A stretch of 64,000 nucleotides of DNA from Nesterenkonia ebinurensis (GTDB lineage Bacteria; Actinomycetota; Actinomycetes; Actinomycetales; Micrococcaceae), in assembly GCF_008711175.1 (NCBI RefSeq), contig NZ_VWNF01000001.1:78402-142401 (forward strand). The letters are read 5' to 3'. The notes under the pieces were generated by a model. The model worked only from the letters and a program-made list of their open reading frames with translations, ran no database searches and was not told where the DNA came from. A program made the position numbers and the translations under genes. Positions 25,499 through 36,222 of this stretch are shown here, one piece after another. Position 1 is the stretch's first letter. Each line of letters opens with the position of its first letter.

Positions 25499-25524
25499 AT
25501 TACAGGCAGGAAAGATACCGCGAA

Positions 25525-26817
<1,293 letters not shown>

Positions 26818-26983
26818 AGCCGTGCAACCCTCTCGCCGTGCATTTTTTAGGGGACTTCGATAAGCCTACGTCAGACCCCGGACATCCTCCCGCACCGACT
26901 CACAGTGCTTGTCCCGGCGCCGGGCACAGATGTCGCACCTGCCTGCGGTGCGCCAACCCTCAATCGTCGCTCGAGCCTCATCC

Positions 26984-27643
26984 TTACACCGGCAGTTTGC
27001 GGGAGGAGAGGACTTCGTCCACCAGGCCGTACTCCTTGGAGCCAGCGGCAGAGAGGAACTTGTCGCGGTCGATGTCCTCACTGACCTGCTCGGCCGTCTT
27101 ATCGGTGTGCTGGGCCAGCACCTCCTCCATCCAGGTACGGATCCGGCGAATCTCATCGGCCTGAATGGCCAGGTCGGTGGCTGTTCCGCGGGAGCCGCCG
27201 ATGGCCGGCTGGTGGATCAGCACCCGGGCATTGGGCAGTGCGAACCGTTTGCCGGGGGTGCCAGCAGCCAGCAGCACGGCGGCCGCGGAGGCCGCCTGGC
27301 CCAGGCAGACGGTCTGCACATGGGGACGGATGTACTGCATGGTGTCGTAGATGGCGGTCATCGCAGTGAAGGAGCCGCCTGGGGAGTTGATGTAGAGGGT
27401 GATGTCCCGTTCGGAGTCCATCGACTCCAGCACCAGCAGCTGGGCCATGATGTCATCGGCGGAGGCGTCGTCCACCTGGGCGCCGAGGAACACGATCCGC
27501 TCCTCGAACAGCTTGGCGTAGGGGTCCTGGCGCTTGAACCCATAGGGGGTGCGCTCCTCGAACTGCGGCAGGATGTAGCGGGAGTCCACGGTGCCCGGTG
27601 CAGTGGGCAGCGCCTGCGGGGTTTGGCTGAGGTCGAAGTTCAT
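26984..27643 (-). CDS. clpP2: ATP-dependent Clp protease proteolytic subunit ClpP2
   Basis: 219-residue serine peptidase subunit. Catalytic Ser is in [14 protein letters not shown], His in VLIHQPA, with Asp in the DIDRDK region; the N-terminal extension with [13 protein letters not shown] is typical of actinobacterial ClpP2. AGGAGAC precedes the ATG. Lies 68 bp after clpP1 and is expected to form the mixed ClpP1P2 tetradecamer with it. Confidence 0.95.
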   Translation of the reverse strand: MNFDLSQTPQALPTAPGTVDSRYILPQFEERTPYGFKRQDPYAKLFEERIVFLGAQVDDASADDIMAQLLVLESMDSERDITLYINSPGGSFTAMTAIYDTMQYIRPHVQTVCLGQAASAAAVLLAAGTPGKRFALPNARVLIHQPAIGGSRGTATDLAIQADEIRRIRTWMEEVLAQHTDKTAEQVSEDIDRDKFLSAAGSKEYGLVDEVLSSRKLPV

Positions 27644-27711
27644 CTCAATGTCTCCTGTGAAGAATCAGTGGCCTGTGAAGTGTGCGTGGTGGGGCGGCGT
27701 CGTCGTAATGC

Positions 27712-28323
27712 TCAGACTCCGCCGCCGCCGGAGACGGTGGTGGAGCGCTGGGCGATCTTGTCGAAGAACCCGTACTCCAGGCCATCCTCAGCGGTGAACC
27801 ACTTATCGCGTGCGTTGTCCGTGAGGATGGTCTCCACGCTCTGCCCGGTCTGCTCGGCGGTGAGCTCTGCCATCACCTGCTTCATGTGTTTGATCAGCTC
27901 GGCCTGGATGCGCACATCGGATTCGGTGCCGCCGATGCCGCCGGAGGGCTGGTGCATCAGGATGCGGGCGTGCGGGGTGGCGAAGCGCTTGCCGGGTGTG
28001 CCGGAGGAGAGCAGGAACTGGCCCATGGAGGCGGCCAGGCCGGTGGCCACGGTGACCACATCGTTGGGGATGAACTGCATGGTGTCGTAGATGGCCATGC
28101 CGGCGGTCACTGAGCCGCCCGGGGAGTTGATGTAGAGGTAGATATCGCGCTCGGGGTCCTCAGCGGACAGCAGCAGCATCTGCGAGCAGATGGTGTTGGC
28201 GTTGTCATCGCGCACCTCAGAGCCCAGCCAGATGATCCGCTCCTTGAGGAGCCGGTTGTAGATGTAGTTCTCCTGGGACGCCGGGTCCACACTCGAGGCC
28301 GCGGTGGGCAGCTGCTCAGACAT
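27712..28323 (-). CDS. clpP1: ATP-dependent Clp protease proteolytic subunit ClpP1
   Basis: 203-residue partner of ClpP2. Catalytic Ser in [14 protein letters not shown], His in LMHQPSGG, substrate-strand motif [15 protein letters not shown] 28323 is chosen because AAGGAGG lies 6 nt upstream; a TTG directly before it (28326) is less likely. The C-terminus ends in a TTVSGGGGV tail. Separated from tig by a 344-bp gap with a terminator, so it has its own promoter, not clearly identified here. Confidence 0.95.
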   Translation of the reverse strand: MSEQLPTAASSVDPASQENYIYNRLLKERIIWLGSEVRDDNANTICSQMLLLSAEDPERDIYLYINSPGGSVTAGMAIYDTMQFIPNDVVTVATGLAASMGQFLLSSGTPGKRFATPHARILMHQPSGGIGGTESDVRIQAELIKHMKQVMAELTAEQTGQSVETILTDNARDKWFTAEDGLEYGFFDKIAQRSTTVSGGGGV

Positions 28324-28543
28324 CAAGTTCCTCCTTGTGACGGGTTCTGCTACGACATTACTTCAGGGGAACGACGCCGCCTTCCCGCCTCGCGCACTGT
28401 TCGCGCCGGGCAGAGCGGAGCCGGTCCCGGGGCGCCGTTCACGCCGCCCCTCTGACTCGGCAAAGCCTTACCGAGCTTCGCGCGCGCCTAAAGTCGCTGC
28501 AACGCTTGGCTCCCAGCGCATCGCTGCTGAGCGAGTTGGTGTG

Positions 28544-28596
28544 CCGGATCTCGGTGCTAAAACCTGGCGCAGCCCGGATATAGCACCGAGATCCGG
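28544..28596. repeat. 16-bp perfect inverted repeat between clpP1 and tig
   Basis: Arms 28544-28559 (CCGGATCTCGGTGCTA) and 28581-28596 with a 21-nt loop. It lies about 220 bp upstream of clpP1 in the 344-bp gap 28324-28667, which otherwise holds the tig terminator and no gene that I can support. It lacks a U-tract. It could be a repeat-family member, an operator or an RNA structure. Confidence 0.5.
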
Positions 28597-28610
28597 TGCA
28601 GCAACGCAGA

Positions 28611-28649
28611 AGGGTCCCGCCCAGCGGTCGGAGCGCTGGACGGGACCCT
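28611..28649 (-). terminator. tig terminator hairpin
   Basis: Arms 28611-28626 and 28634-28649 pair over 16 positions (AGGGTCCCGYCCAGCG type); the single difference becomes a G-U pair in the tig-sense RNA. It lies 19 bp after the tig stop. The U-tract is weak (TCTGCGTT). Confidence 0.7.
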
Positions 28650-28667
28650 GAAGCTGAAAGGCTCGGC

Positions 28668-30071
28668 CTACTTCTCCTCGGAGCCGCCCTCTTCGACAGT
28701 CTCCTCGGCCTCGGCGGGCAGCTCGGCGGACTCAGGCGAGGCGACGGCCTCGTTGTCCTGCTCACCCTCTTGCTCCTCAGCGGGGGTGACGAACTCGGTG
28801 AGATCCACCTCATTGCCCTCGGTGTCGGAGACCTTGGCCAGCTCCAGCACCTTGGCCAGGGCTTTGCGCCGGCGGACCTCCCCCATGATCATGGGCACCT
28901 GACCGGCCTGGTCCAGCATCTGGGCGAACTGGTTGGGCTCCATGCCGTACTGCTGAGCGGTGGCCACGATGTACTCGATCATCTCGGCCTGGTCCACGCC
29001 GACCTCTTCCTTCTCGGCGATCAGGTCGAGCACAATCTCGTTGCGGAAGGCCTCCTCGGTCTGCTCCCGGATCTCAGTGCGGTGCTCACCGGTGTCATGG
29101 GAGTCGCCCTCGGAGTGGCCCTGGGAGGTGAAGTGCTGGCTGATCTGGTCTTCGATGACCGAGTCAGGGACCGGCACATCCACCAGGCTCATCAGCTTCT
29201 CGAGCACCTTGTCGCGGGCTTCCACACCCTGCTTCTCCAGCATTGTGGATTCGGCCTGCTTCTTCAGGTCGGCCTTGAGCTCCTCGATGGTGTCGAACTC
29301 GGAAGCAAGCTGGGCGAACTCGTCGTCAGCCTCGGGCAGCTCGCGCTCCTTGACCGCGGTGAGGGTGACTTTCACGGAGGCTTCCTCACCGGAGTGCTCG
29401 CCGCCGGAGAGAGTGCTGGTGAAGATGGCATCTTCGCCTGCGGAGAGCCCGTCGAGGGCCTCATCCAGCCCCTCGAGCATGGTGCCGGCACCCACCTGGT
29501 AGCTCAGACCGGTGGCATTATCGACCTCTTCCTCGTCGATGGTGGCCACCATGTCAATGGTCACGAAATCGTCCGTCTTGGCCGGACGGTCGATCTCTTT
29601 CAGGGTGCCGAAGCGGGAGCGCAGAGCGTCCAGCTCCTCCTGCACGGCCTCGTCATCTGCCTCCTTGGCCTCGATCTGGACCTCAAGCCCGGCGTAGTCA
29701 GGCAGCTCAACCTTCGGCTTGATGTCCAGCTCGCCGGAGAACTTCAGCACACCCTCATTGGTCTTGGGGTCGGGGATCTCGTCGACCTCCACCTCTGGAC
29801 GGGACAGCGGGGTGATCTCTGCCTCGGCCAGGCCGGCCTGGTAGAACTCCTGGAGGCCGTCGCTGATCGCCTGCTGGACCACAGCCTCTCGGCCGAACCG
29901 CTGATCGATGATGGGAGCAGGAACCTTGCCCTTGCGGAAGCCGGGGATCTGAACCTGCTGGGCGATGCTCTTATAGGCATCCTTGATCTTGGGCTCGAGC
30001 TCCTCGCCTGACACCTCCACGGTGAGCTTGACTCGAGTCGGGTTCAGTTCTTCGACGGTGCTCTTGACCAC
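28668..30071 (-). CDS. tig: trigger factor
   Basis: 467-residue ribosome-associated chaperone and peptidyl-prolyl isomerase. The ribosome-binding signature [12 protein letters not shown] is at about 44-55; the FKBP domain (about 165-250) and a long helical C-domain follow. The last 40 residues are strongly acidic ([19 protein letters not shown] type), common in actinobacterial Tig. GTG 30071 start. It is followed by a terminator rather than running into clpP1. Confidence 0.95.
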   Translation of the reverse strand: MVKSTVEELNPTRVKLTVEVSGEELEPKIKDAYKSIAQQVQIPGFRKGKVPAPIIDQRFGREAVVQQAISDGLQEFYQAGLAEAEITPLSRPEVEVDEIPDPKTNEGVLKFSGELDIKPKVELPDYAGLEVQIEAKEADDEAVQEELDALRSRFGTLKEIDRPAKTDDFVTIDMVATIDEEEVDNATGLSYQVGAGTMLEGLDEALDGLSAGEDAIFTSTLSGGEHSGEEASVKVTLTAVKERELPEADDEFAQLASEFDTIEELKADLKKQAESTMLEKQGVEARDKVLEKLMSLVDVPVPDSVIEDQISQHFTSQGHSEGDSHDTGEHRTEIREQTEEAFRNEIVLDLIAEKEEVGVDQAEMIEYIVATAQQYGMEPNQFAQMLDQAGQVPMIMGEVRRRKALAKVLELAKVSDTEGNEVDLTEFVTPAEEQEGEQDNEAVASPESAELPAEAEETVEEGGSEEK

Positions 30072-30159
30072 GTATGGGCTCCTGTTGCTGATGCTTTATC
30101 GGTCTCTGATGCGGGTGTACCCGCTGGGTCCGTGCAGCACACGGTGAAGTGTGCCGTAG

Positions 30160-30233
<74 letters not shown>

Positions 30234-30678
30234 GGATGGACATGTCTGAAGGACATCTCCAGTACAGGCACACGAATGCCTATCGCACGGACCGCTATAC
30301 CTTACCGTGCCACTGGTCCACCCCGCGAATCGCCAGGGAAAAAGCTAAAGAGTACGACGCCGCCGGCTGCCGTCTCCCGGCCTGCCTCACCTCCTCAGCC
30401 CGGATCAGGGGTGCAGAGATCCTGGCCGGAGATCTGCTGCACTCCTCCACTGGTGACGGGAGAGTCAATCGTCCGGCCCGCCACCGCCCACACATGCGGC
30501 AGACTACTGCTATTCGACCCGAATTCAGGATCTCATTGCTGGCAGTGACAATTTCACGCCCTCAGTAGCTACCGATGAAAATGGGGCTACGGCGAGTTGC
30601 TCATGCGGCCAAGAACGTGATAAGTTTTCCTGTCGTTGCCCGCTGAGCGTTCTGCTCGGAACGGGAGCGCAATCGCCA
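30234..30678. promoter_or_regulatory. intergenic stretch with tRNA-Lys promoter
   Basis: A 445-bp gap between divergent tRNA genes. No protein-coding gene is supported: the open frames are short and lack starts or family character. For tRNA-Lys, TTGCTC (30597-30602) and TAAGTT (30621-30626) with an 18-bp spacer form a plausible promoter about 50 bp upstream. The left part must hold the tRNA-Pro promoter, not clearly resolved. Confidence 0.45.
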
Positions 30679-30751
30679 GGGCCTCTAGCTCAACTGGCAG
30701 AGCATCAGACTCTTAATCTGCAGGTTGCGGGTTCAAGTCCCGCGGGGCCCA
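30679..30751 (+). tRNA. tRNA-Lys (CUU)
   Basis: Acceptor GGGCCTC pairs with GGGGCCC (one G-U pair), anticodon loop CTCTTAA gives CTT, T-loop TTCAAGT, discriminator A at 30751. No CCA is encoded. A strong terminator follows. Confidence 0.96.
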
Positions 30752-30760
30752 CAAGTCGAG

Positions 30761-30813
30761 CCGTCGGCCAGGCCTCCTAGACTTTTGTCTCGGACGCCTG
30801 GCCGGCGGTTTTT
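30761..30813 (+). terminator. rho-independent terminator after tRNA-Lys
   Basis: Arms CCGTCGGCCAGGC (30761-30773) and GCCTGGCCGGCGG (30796-30808), 13 pairs with one wobble, followed directly by TTTTT (30809-30813). It is the only textbook U-tailed terminator in the window. Confidence 0.9.
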
Positions 30814-30829
30814 GCATATCCGGCCCAGG

Positions 30830-31384
30830 TCAGCGGCGTTTGCGTTCCACCCGGTCCATGAAGTGGTCCAGGAACCCGTAGAAGTCCTCCACATCCAGCT
30901 GCTGGTGCAGCGGCACCTGGCGAACCTGCGGAAATATCACACGGGACTGCACGTTCAGCTTCACCCGCCGGCCGGTGGACATAGCAATCTCCACCGTGGA
31001 GTCCTCCACCGCCATCCCGGCAAGATTGGTCAGGTTGACCAGTACGGGCACCCGGGGTGAGGGGGCGGCGTCGTCATCCTCTGCCGGCGGAAGCACTGCG
31101 GCTGGGTCAATGGGGCACAGCACCATCTCCACCGGCTCCCGACGGTAACCGACTAACAGATGCCGGGCAGACTCGACCGTTTCCTGAGCCGAGAGCTCAA
31201 CAGCGGGCGCCAGGTCACTGCTGATCAGCACCTCAGGGTGGTCTTCACGGCCGAAGAGGTTCTCTGTGTAGAGCAGGTTGTAGGAGCCGAAGTTCATCAC
31301 CGAGGCGTCGAAGACCGCGCGGAAGGCCGCAATCAGCCGCTCCTCGGCCGGGCTGCGCTCGGTCTGGATGACCACGGTGCTCAC
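30830..31384 (-). CDS. conserved hypothetical protein
   Basis: 184-residue soluble protein that I do not recognise as a named family. Visible features are an N-terminal AEERLIAAFRAVFDASVMNFGSYNLLY stretch, an acidic hydrophilic loop (PPAEDDDAAPSPR, about 113-125) and a C-terminal basic end (MDRVERKRR). GTG 31384 is the longest start; GTG 31375, nine bases downstream, is better spaced from GAGGGGAG. It is divergent from bcp and faces the tRNA-Lys terminator. Confidence 0.7.
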   Translation of the reverse strand: MSTVVIQTERSPAEERLIAAFRAVFDASVMNFGSYNLLYTENLFGREDHPEVLISSDLAPAVELSAQETVESARHLLVGYRREPVEMVLCPIDPAAVLPPAEDDDAAPSPRVPVLVNLTNLAGMAVEDSTVEIAMSTGRRVKLNVQSRVIFPQVRQVPLHQQLDVEDFYGFLDHFMDRVERKRR

Positions 31385-31505
31385 TCCCCTCGCTCAGACT
31401 GGGACTGTGCGGCCAGTCTACGGGCGGGGATGGACATGTGGGCCGCACCCAGCGCCGGTGTCGCATAGGCTGAGACCAGTACGACGACGCCGAAAGGACT
31501 TATCG

Positions 31506-31973
31506 ATGACCACTCAGCTCACTGCCGGAGACACTGCTCCTGACTTCACCCTGACCTCTGCCGACGGCAGCACGGTCTCGCTGAAGGACTACCGGGGCAA
31601 GAACGTGATCGTGTACTTCTATCCCAAAGCCGCCACTCCGGGCTGCACCACTGAAGCCTGCGACTTCCGGGACTCACTGGAGTCTCTGCAGGCTGCCGGG
31701 TACCAGGTGCTGGGAATCTCCCCGGACCCGGTCAGTGCCCTGGAGAAGTTCACGCAGAATGAGGGCTTGAGCTTCCCGCTGCTCTCGGATGAGGATCACG
31801 CAACGGCTTCAGCCTATGGAGCCTGGGGTGAGAAGAAGAACTACGGCAAGGTGTTCGAGGGCCTGATCCGCTCCACTGTGGTGGTGGACCCGGAGGGCAA
31901 GGTGACCTTGGCCAAGTACAACGTCAAGGCCACCGGCCATGTCACGCGGCTGCGCGAGGAACTCGGCGTCTGA
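31506..31973 (+). CDS. bcp: thiol peroxidase Bcp (peroxiredoxin)
   Basis: 155-residue peroxiredoxin of the BCP/PrxQ type that reduces hydroperoxides. Peroxidatic Cys47 and resolving Cys52 occur in ATPGCTTEACDFRD, the spacing for an intramolecular disulfide. GAAAGGAC precedes the ATG. The C-terminal STVVVDPEGKV strand is standard. It stands 59 bp before tRNA-Leu. Confidence 0.94.
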   Translation: MTTQLTAGDTAPDFTLTSADGSTVSLKDYRGKNVIVYFYPKAATPGCTTEACDFRDSLESLQAAGYQVLGISPDPVSALEKFTQNEGLSFPLLSDEDHATASAYGAWGEKKNYGKVFEGLIRSTVVVDPEGKVTLAKYNVKATGHVTRLREELGV

Positions 31974-32032
31974 GCCAGCTGACCCCGGCGGTCCTCGCAT
32001 CTGGAGCACTGTAGGATAGTGGGTTGCTGCAC

Positions 32033-32114
<82 letters not shown>

Positions 32115-32115
32115 C

Positions 32116-33786
32116 GTGAACGTTCTCTCCCGGCGTGTGTTCCTCGGCGCATCCTCGGCCGCCGGCACCGCTGCGGCACTGTACTCCGCGGCCACTGACG
32201 AGCCCGGGGAGAGCCAGGATGAGCCGCTGGATCAGCACGACGAGGAGTCCGAAGCTTCCGCAGCTGCCGGGACTGTCACCATCGCTGGCATCCACCTGCC
32301 CAGCTCGCTGGACCCGGGACTGGCCGTGGACACTGAGACCGAACGGATCATCCGGCAGATCTTCGAGCCCCTGGTGGGCATCGACCAGGACACCGGCAAT
32401 GTGGCCCCTCTGCTGGCCGAGGACTGGGAAGTCAGTGAGGACGAACTGACCTACACCTTCACCCTCCGTGAGGCAGTGGTGTTCCACGATGGCACACAGC
32501 TGACCGCGGACGTCGTCGTCGCCAATTTCCAGCGATGGGGGCAGCTGGACTACCTCTACGGCTACGGCAATATCAGCCGGTCCACTCCCCTAGCCTTCCC
32601 CTCAGTGTTCGGCGGATACCTGGACACTGAGGAATGCATGCTGGAATCGGTGGAAGCTGAGGACGAGCGCACTGTGGTGCTGGCCCTCAGCGAGCCGATC
32701 CACTACCTGCTGCAGGCGCTGACCCTGCCAGCTTTCGGCATCGCCTCCGTCGAGGTCCTGGTGGACAGTGACCCAGGCCTGATCACCCGCCAGCCCATAG
32801 GCACTGGCCCCTACCGGCTGGCAGAGCCTGCTGAGGAAGACAACGGGGCCGCCACTCGTTTAGAGGCCTTCGGCCAGTACTGGGAGACCAATGAGGGCCC
32901 GGCAGAGGTGGTGGTCCGCGCCCTGCCCAAGACCTTCGACCGGCTGCGCGAACTGCAGCGCGGGCAGGTGGATGTCTATGACTTCATCACTGCCGATAAC
33001 CTGCGCACCCTGGTCCAGTCCGGCCGGCTCATTCTGCAGCGCGACCCCTTCTCCGTGCTGTACATGGGCTTCAACCTCAGCCACCCGGTGATGTCAGACT
33101 TCATCATCCGGCAGGCCGCGGCACGGGCGATCAACCGCCCACAGCTGGTGGAGGACTACTTCCTGGACGGTTCCAGACCCGCCTATCAGTTCACTCCTGC
33201 GGCCCTGGGCGTGCATTCCGACAGTGCCCTGCAGCATGCGTACAGCCTGACGCTGGCCCAGGAGCTGCTGGAAGACTCCGACTACGACGGTGAGCCGCTG
33301 GACTTCTACTACCCGATCAGCAGCACCCGCAGCTATCTGCCCCGGCCTGAGGCGGTCTTCGCTGCGGTCTCTGCCGACCTCACTGCCGCCGGCTTTGTGA
33401 TCCGGCCCCGCCCGGTGCGTTGGGAAGACGGTTATGTGGACCAGCTGATGGCTGATTCCTCCCGTGCGATGCACCTGCTGGGCCGCAACGGCGGGTTCCG
33501 CTCCCCACACACCTTCTTCTCCCCCCTGTTCGGACAGCCGAGCCGGGAGTTCCAGTTCCACGACCCCGATGTGGTCGAGCTGCTCGATGAGGCACGGGCC
33601 GAGCCTGACCAGGAGATCCGCTCAGAGCTCTACCGGCAGGTGGCCGATCTGATTCAGGACCAGCTGCCCGCGCTGCCGCTGGCCTACCCCATCTCCGGGA
33701 TGGCACTGGGCACCCGGGTAGCTGATTACCCGATGTCCCCAGTGCTCAACGAGCGCTTCGCAGAGATCCGGCTCGCCGAATCCTGA
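32116..33786 (+). CDS. Tat-exported family 5 solute-binding protein
   Basis: 556-residue extracellular peptide/nickel-type binding protein (SBP_bac_5). The N-terminus has a twin-arginine motif SRRVFLG at 5-11 and a short hydrophobic stretch, with no lipobox Cys, so it is predicted to be Tat-exported. The core has the family pattern YTFTLREAVVFHDG and IGTGPYRL. GTG 32116 is the only start that keeps the RR motif: an in-frame TAG at 32089 and no start codon lie between. This GTG is one nucleotide after the tRNA-Leu 3' base, leaving no room for a ribosome site. No permease or ATPase genes adjoin it. Confidence 0.85.
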   Translation: MNVLSRRVFLGASSAAGTAAALYSAATDEPGESQDEPLDQHDEESEASAAAGTVTIAGIHLPSSLDPGLAVDTETERIIRQIFEPLVGIDQDTGNVAPLLAEDWEVSEDELTYTFTLREAVVFHDGTQLTADVVVANFQRWGQLDYLYGYGNISRSTPLAFPSVFGGYLDTEECMLESVEAEDERTVVLALSEPIHYLLQALTLPAFGIASVEVLVDSDPGLITRQPIGTGPYRLAEPAEEDNGAATRLEAFGQYWETNEGPAEVVVRALPKTFDRLRELQRGQVDVYDFITADNLRTLVQSGRLILQRDPFSVLYMGFNLSHPVMSDFIIRQAAARAINRPQLVEDYFLDGSRPAYQFTPAALGVHSDSALQHAYSLTLAQELLEDSDYDGEPLDFYYPISSTRSYLPRPEAVFAAVSADLTAAGFVIRPRPVRWEDGYVDQLMADSSRAMHLLGRNGGFRSPHTFFSPLFGQPSREFQFHDPDVVELLDEARAEPDQEIRSELYRQVADLIQDQLPALPLAYPISGMALGTRVADYPMSPVLNERFAEIRLAES

Positions 33787-33896
33787 TCGGCTCAGGGCCC
33801 GAATCAGCACCCGGAGGACTCAATTTCCTCACCGCTACAGCCCGGCGGTAAAGTCGGACCGAATCATCACACTATGAACATCAGAGGAGCTATGCC

Positions 33897-35393
33897 GTGA
33901 CCGAGTCAGCGTCGACGCCGTCATCCCAACGATTCGATGTGATTCTGGTCGGTGGTGGCATCATGTCCACCACACTGGGAGCCATCCTCAAAGAGCTGCA
34001 GCCGGACTGGAGCATCGCCCTGTACGAGAAGCTCGACGGCGCCGGCCAGGAGTCCTCCGACCCCTGGAACAACGCCGGGACCGGGCACACCGCCTTCTGC
34101 GAGCTGAACTACACTCCCCGCGGCACTGACGGTGCCATCTCCACCGCCAAGGCTGCCGGTATCGCCGAGCAGTTCCACGTCTCCCGGCAGCTGTGGTCCC
34201 ACTGGGTGGACAACGGCATAGTGGGTGCTCCGCGCACTTTCATCAACGCGCTGCCGCATATCAGCTTTGTCTGGGGTGAGAAGAATACCCAGTACCTGCG
34301 TGACCGCTATGAGGCGATGCGCGCCGAACCGCTGTTCGCTCATATTGAGCACTCCGAGGATATGGACACCATCGGTGGTTGGGCACCTCTGCTGGCTGCC
34401 GGCCGCACTGACGATAAACCGGTGGCAGCCTCCCAGTTCCACGACGGCACCGATGTGGATTTCGGTTCCATCGCCCGGCAGCTGGCCGGCCACCTGGACA
34501 CCGCGGGCGTGGAGCTGCGCTACAGCCACGAGGTGACCGGGCTGACCCGCGGCACTGACGGCCGTTGGGAGCTGAAGGTGAAGAACACCGCTGGCGGAGA
34601 GAAGTTCACCGCCAGCGCCCGTTTCGTTTTCGTCGGCGCCGGCGGCGGGGCCCTGGGGCTGCTGCAGTCCAGCGGGATCGATGAGATCCGCGGCTTCGGC
34701 GGGTTCCCCGTCTCCGGGCAGTTCCTGCGCGCCACGAAGTCTTCGATCGCTGAGCAGCACCATGCCAAGGTCTACGGGCTGGCCTCAGTGGGCGCTCCGC
34801 CGATGTCAGTGCCGCACCTGGACACCCGGTTCGTGGAGGGCCGCCGCTCCCTGATGTTCGGCCCCTATGCCGGGTTCTCCACCAACTTCCTGAAATCCGG
34901 CTCCTATTTGGACCTGCCGTTCTCGGTGCGGGCGCATAATCTGCTGCCGATGCTGCAGGTCGGTGTCACCAACACCTCACTGGTCAGCTACCTGCTCAAA
35001 GAGATCACCAAGTCGCAGAAGAAGAAGATCGAGGCGCTGCAGGACTTCTACCCTGCCGCTGAGGGCGAGCAGTGGGAGCTGATCACCGCAGGTCAGCGTG
35101 TCCAGGTGATGAAGAAGAACGAAAAGGGCAAGGGAGTCCTGCAGTTCGGCACTGAGCTGATTGCCGCTGCCGACGGTTCTATCGCCGGGTTGCTGGGCGC
35201 CTCCCCGGGAGCCTCCACTGCGCCGAGCATCATGTTCAAGCTGCTGGAGCGTTGTTTCCCCGGCCAGATCGAAGGCTGGAAGCCCCAGCTGGAGTCCATG
35301 GTGCCTTCCTACGGCCAGCTGCTCAACGAGAACCCGAAGCTTCTGGCGGAGATCACCGGGGCCACCGCCAAGACGCTGCAGCTGGACGTCTGA
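33897..35393 (+). CDS. mqo: malate:quinone oxidoreductase
   Basis: 498-residue FAD enzyme of the membrane periphery that oxidises malate to oxaloacetate and reduces quinone. N-terminal dinucleotide fold LVGGGIMSTTLG (17-28) and the Mqo signature DPWNNAGTGHTAFCELNYTP are present; the C-terminal GASPGASTAPSIMFKLLERCFP is also typical. GTG 33897 is chosen from AGAGGAGC spacing. An ATG five bases upstream (33892) opens a two-codon reading frame, ATG CCG TGA, that overlaps this start. Confidence 0.95.
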   Translation: MTESASTPSSQRFDVILVGGGIMSTTLGAILKELQPDWSIALYEKLDGAGQESSDPWNNAGTGHTAFCELNYTPRGTDGAISTAKAAGIAEQFHVSRQLWSHWVDNGIVGAPRTFINALPHISFVWGEKNTQYLRDRYEAMRAEPLFAHIEHSEDMDTIGGWAPLLAAGRTDDKPVAASQFHDGTDVDFGSIARQLAGHLDTAGVELRYSHEVTGLTRGTDGRWELKVKNTAGGEKFTASARFVFVGAGGGALGLLQSSGIDEIRGFGGFPVSGQFLRATKSSIAEQHHAKVYGLASVGAPPMSVPHLDTRFVEGRRSLMFGPYAGFSTNFLKSGSYLDLPFSVRAHNLLPMLQVGVTNTSLVSYLLKEITKSQKKKIEALQDFYPAAEGEQWELITAGQRVQVMKKNEKGKGVLQFGTELIAAADGSIAGLLGASPGASTAPSIMFKLLERCFPGQIEGWKPQLESMVPSYGQLLNENPKLLAEITGATAKTLQLDV

Positions 35394-35399
35394 GTCTCC

Positions 35400-35415
35400 C
35401 GGTTCGGCCGAACCG
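35400..35415. promoter_or_regulatory. 16-bp perfect palindrome after mqo
   Basis: CGGTTCGGCCGAACCG, 6 bp after the mqo stop and 24 bp before the next start. It may fold as a small hairpin at the mRNA end or be a protein site; no U-tract follows. Confidence 0.35.
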
Positions 35416-35439
35416 TCACCCAAAAAGAAGTACGACGCC

Positions 35440-36222
35440 GTGGCACGACTCCAATACCCCGCACCCTCCTTCCAGCGGACCGTCAACGGGCTGACAGTCC
35501 ATGCTTGGGAACATCCTCAGCCTGATGCCCCACCGGTGCTGCTGGTGCACGGCTTTGCCTCCAACACCTTGTTCAACTGGGTCAAGACCGGCTGGCTGGA
35601 CCCGTTGGCCGGTACCGGGCGGAGCATCCTCTCGGTAGATCTTCCCGGTCACGGCGCCTCCTCCGAGGTCAGCCCTTCGGGATTGCGGGCACAGGATGTT
35701 CTGCGGGATCTGCATCAGGTGGCCGAGCAGGCTGGCGGGAAGGTGGAGCTGCACGGCTATTCGATGGGTGCGCGACTGTCCTGGCAGTTCGCCGCCATCC
35801 GCCCTGAGCTGGTGTCCACCCTAGTGGTGGGCGGCCTACCGGTCTCCGATGAGGTGTACCAGGTGGAGGCTGAGCAGGCCCGCCGCTGGGCCTCCGGCGG
35901 CCCGGAGCCTGCTGATGAGACAACCCGCAGGTTCATCACTGTGGCATCAGCCCTGCCGAACCAGAATCTTCCTCATGTGGTGGAGCTGCGCCTGGCGCTG
36001 GCCAAGGATCACTATGATCCGACTGCGGAGGTTCCTGCGGTCCCTACTCTGGTGGTCGCCGGGACGAAGGATGAGATCGCGGCAGGCTCTCCTCATCTGG
36101 CAGACCTGGTATCCGCGGCAGGAGCGGAATCTCGCTTTGTGGAGATCCCGGGACGCAATCACATCAACGCCCTGACCGCCCGGGAGTACAAGCAGGAAGT
36201 GCTCAGCTTCCTGACGGGCTGA
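35440..36222 (+). CDS. alpha/beta-hydrolase (MenH-like)
   Basis: 260-residue hydrolase with VHGFASN oxyanion segment, nucleophile motif GYSMGARLSW (Ser in GYSMG) and a late catalytic His in GRNHINAL. Small esterase/MenH-type fold; substrate unknown. GTG 35440 is used because homology begins there (ARLQYPAP); only a weak AAGAAG lies upstream. The end overlaps the convergent membrane protein gene by 20 bp. Confidence 0.8.
   Translation: MARLQYPAPSFQRTVNGLTVHAWEHPQPDAPPVLLVHGFASNTLFNWVKTGWLDPLAGTGRSILSVDLPGHGASSEVSPSGLRAQDVLRDLHQVAEQAGGKVELHGYSMGARLSWQFAAIRPELVSTLVVGGLPVSDEVYQVEAEQARRWASGGPEPADETTRRFITVASALPNQNLPHVVELRLALAKDHYDPTAEVPAVPTLVVAGTKDEIAAGSPHLADLVSAAGAESRFVEIPGRNHINALTAREYKQEVLSFLTG

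Noticed and set aside
28439..28813. 124-residue minus-strand frame across the tig terminator
   Set aside because: It overlaps the tig 3' end in another frame and reads Ser/Arg/Pro-rich shadow sequence.
33790..33896. ABC transporter components for the Tat-exported binding protein
   Set aside because: The next gene is mqo; no permease or ATPase of the peptide family is found within the window.
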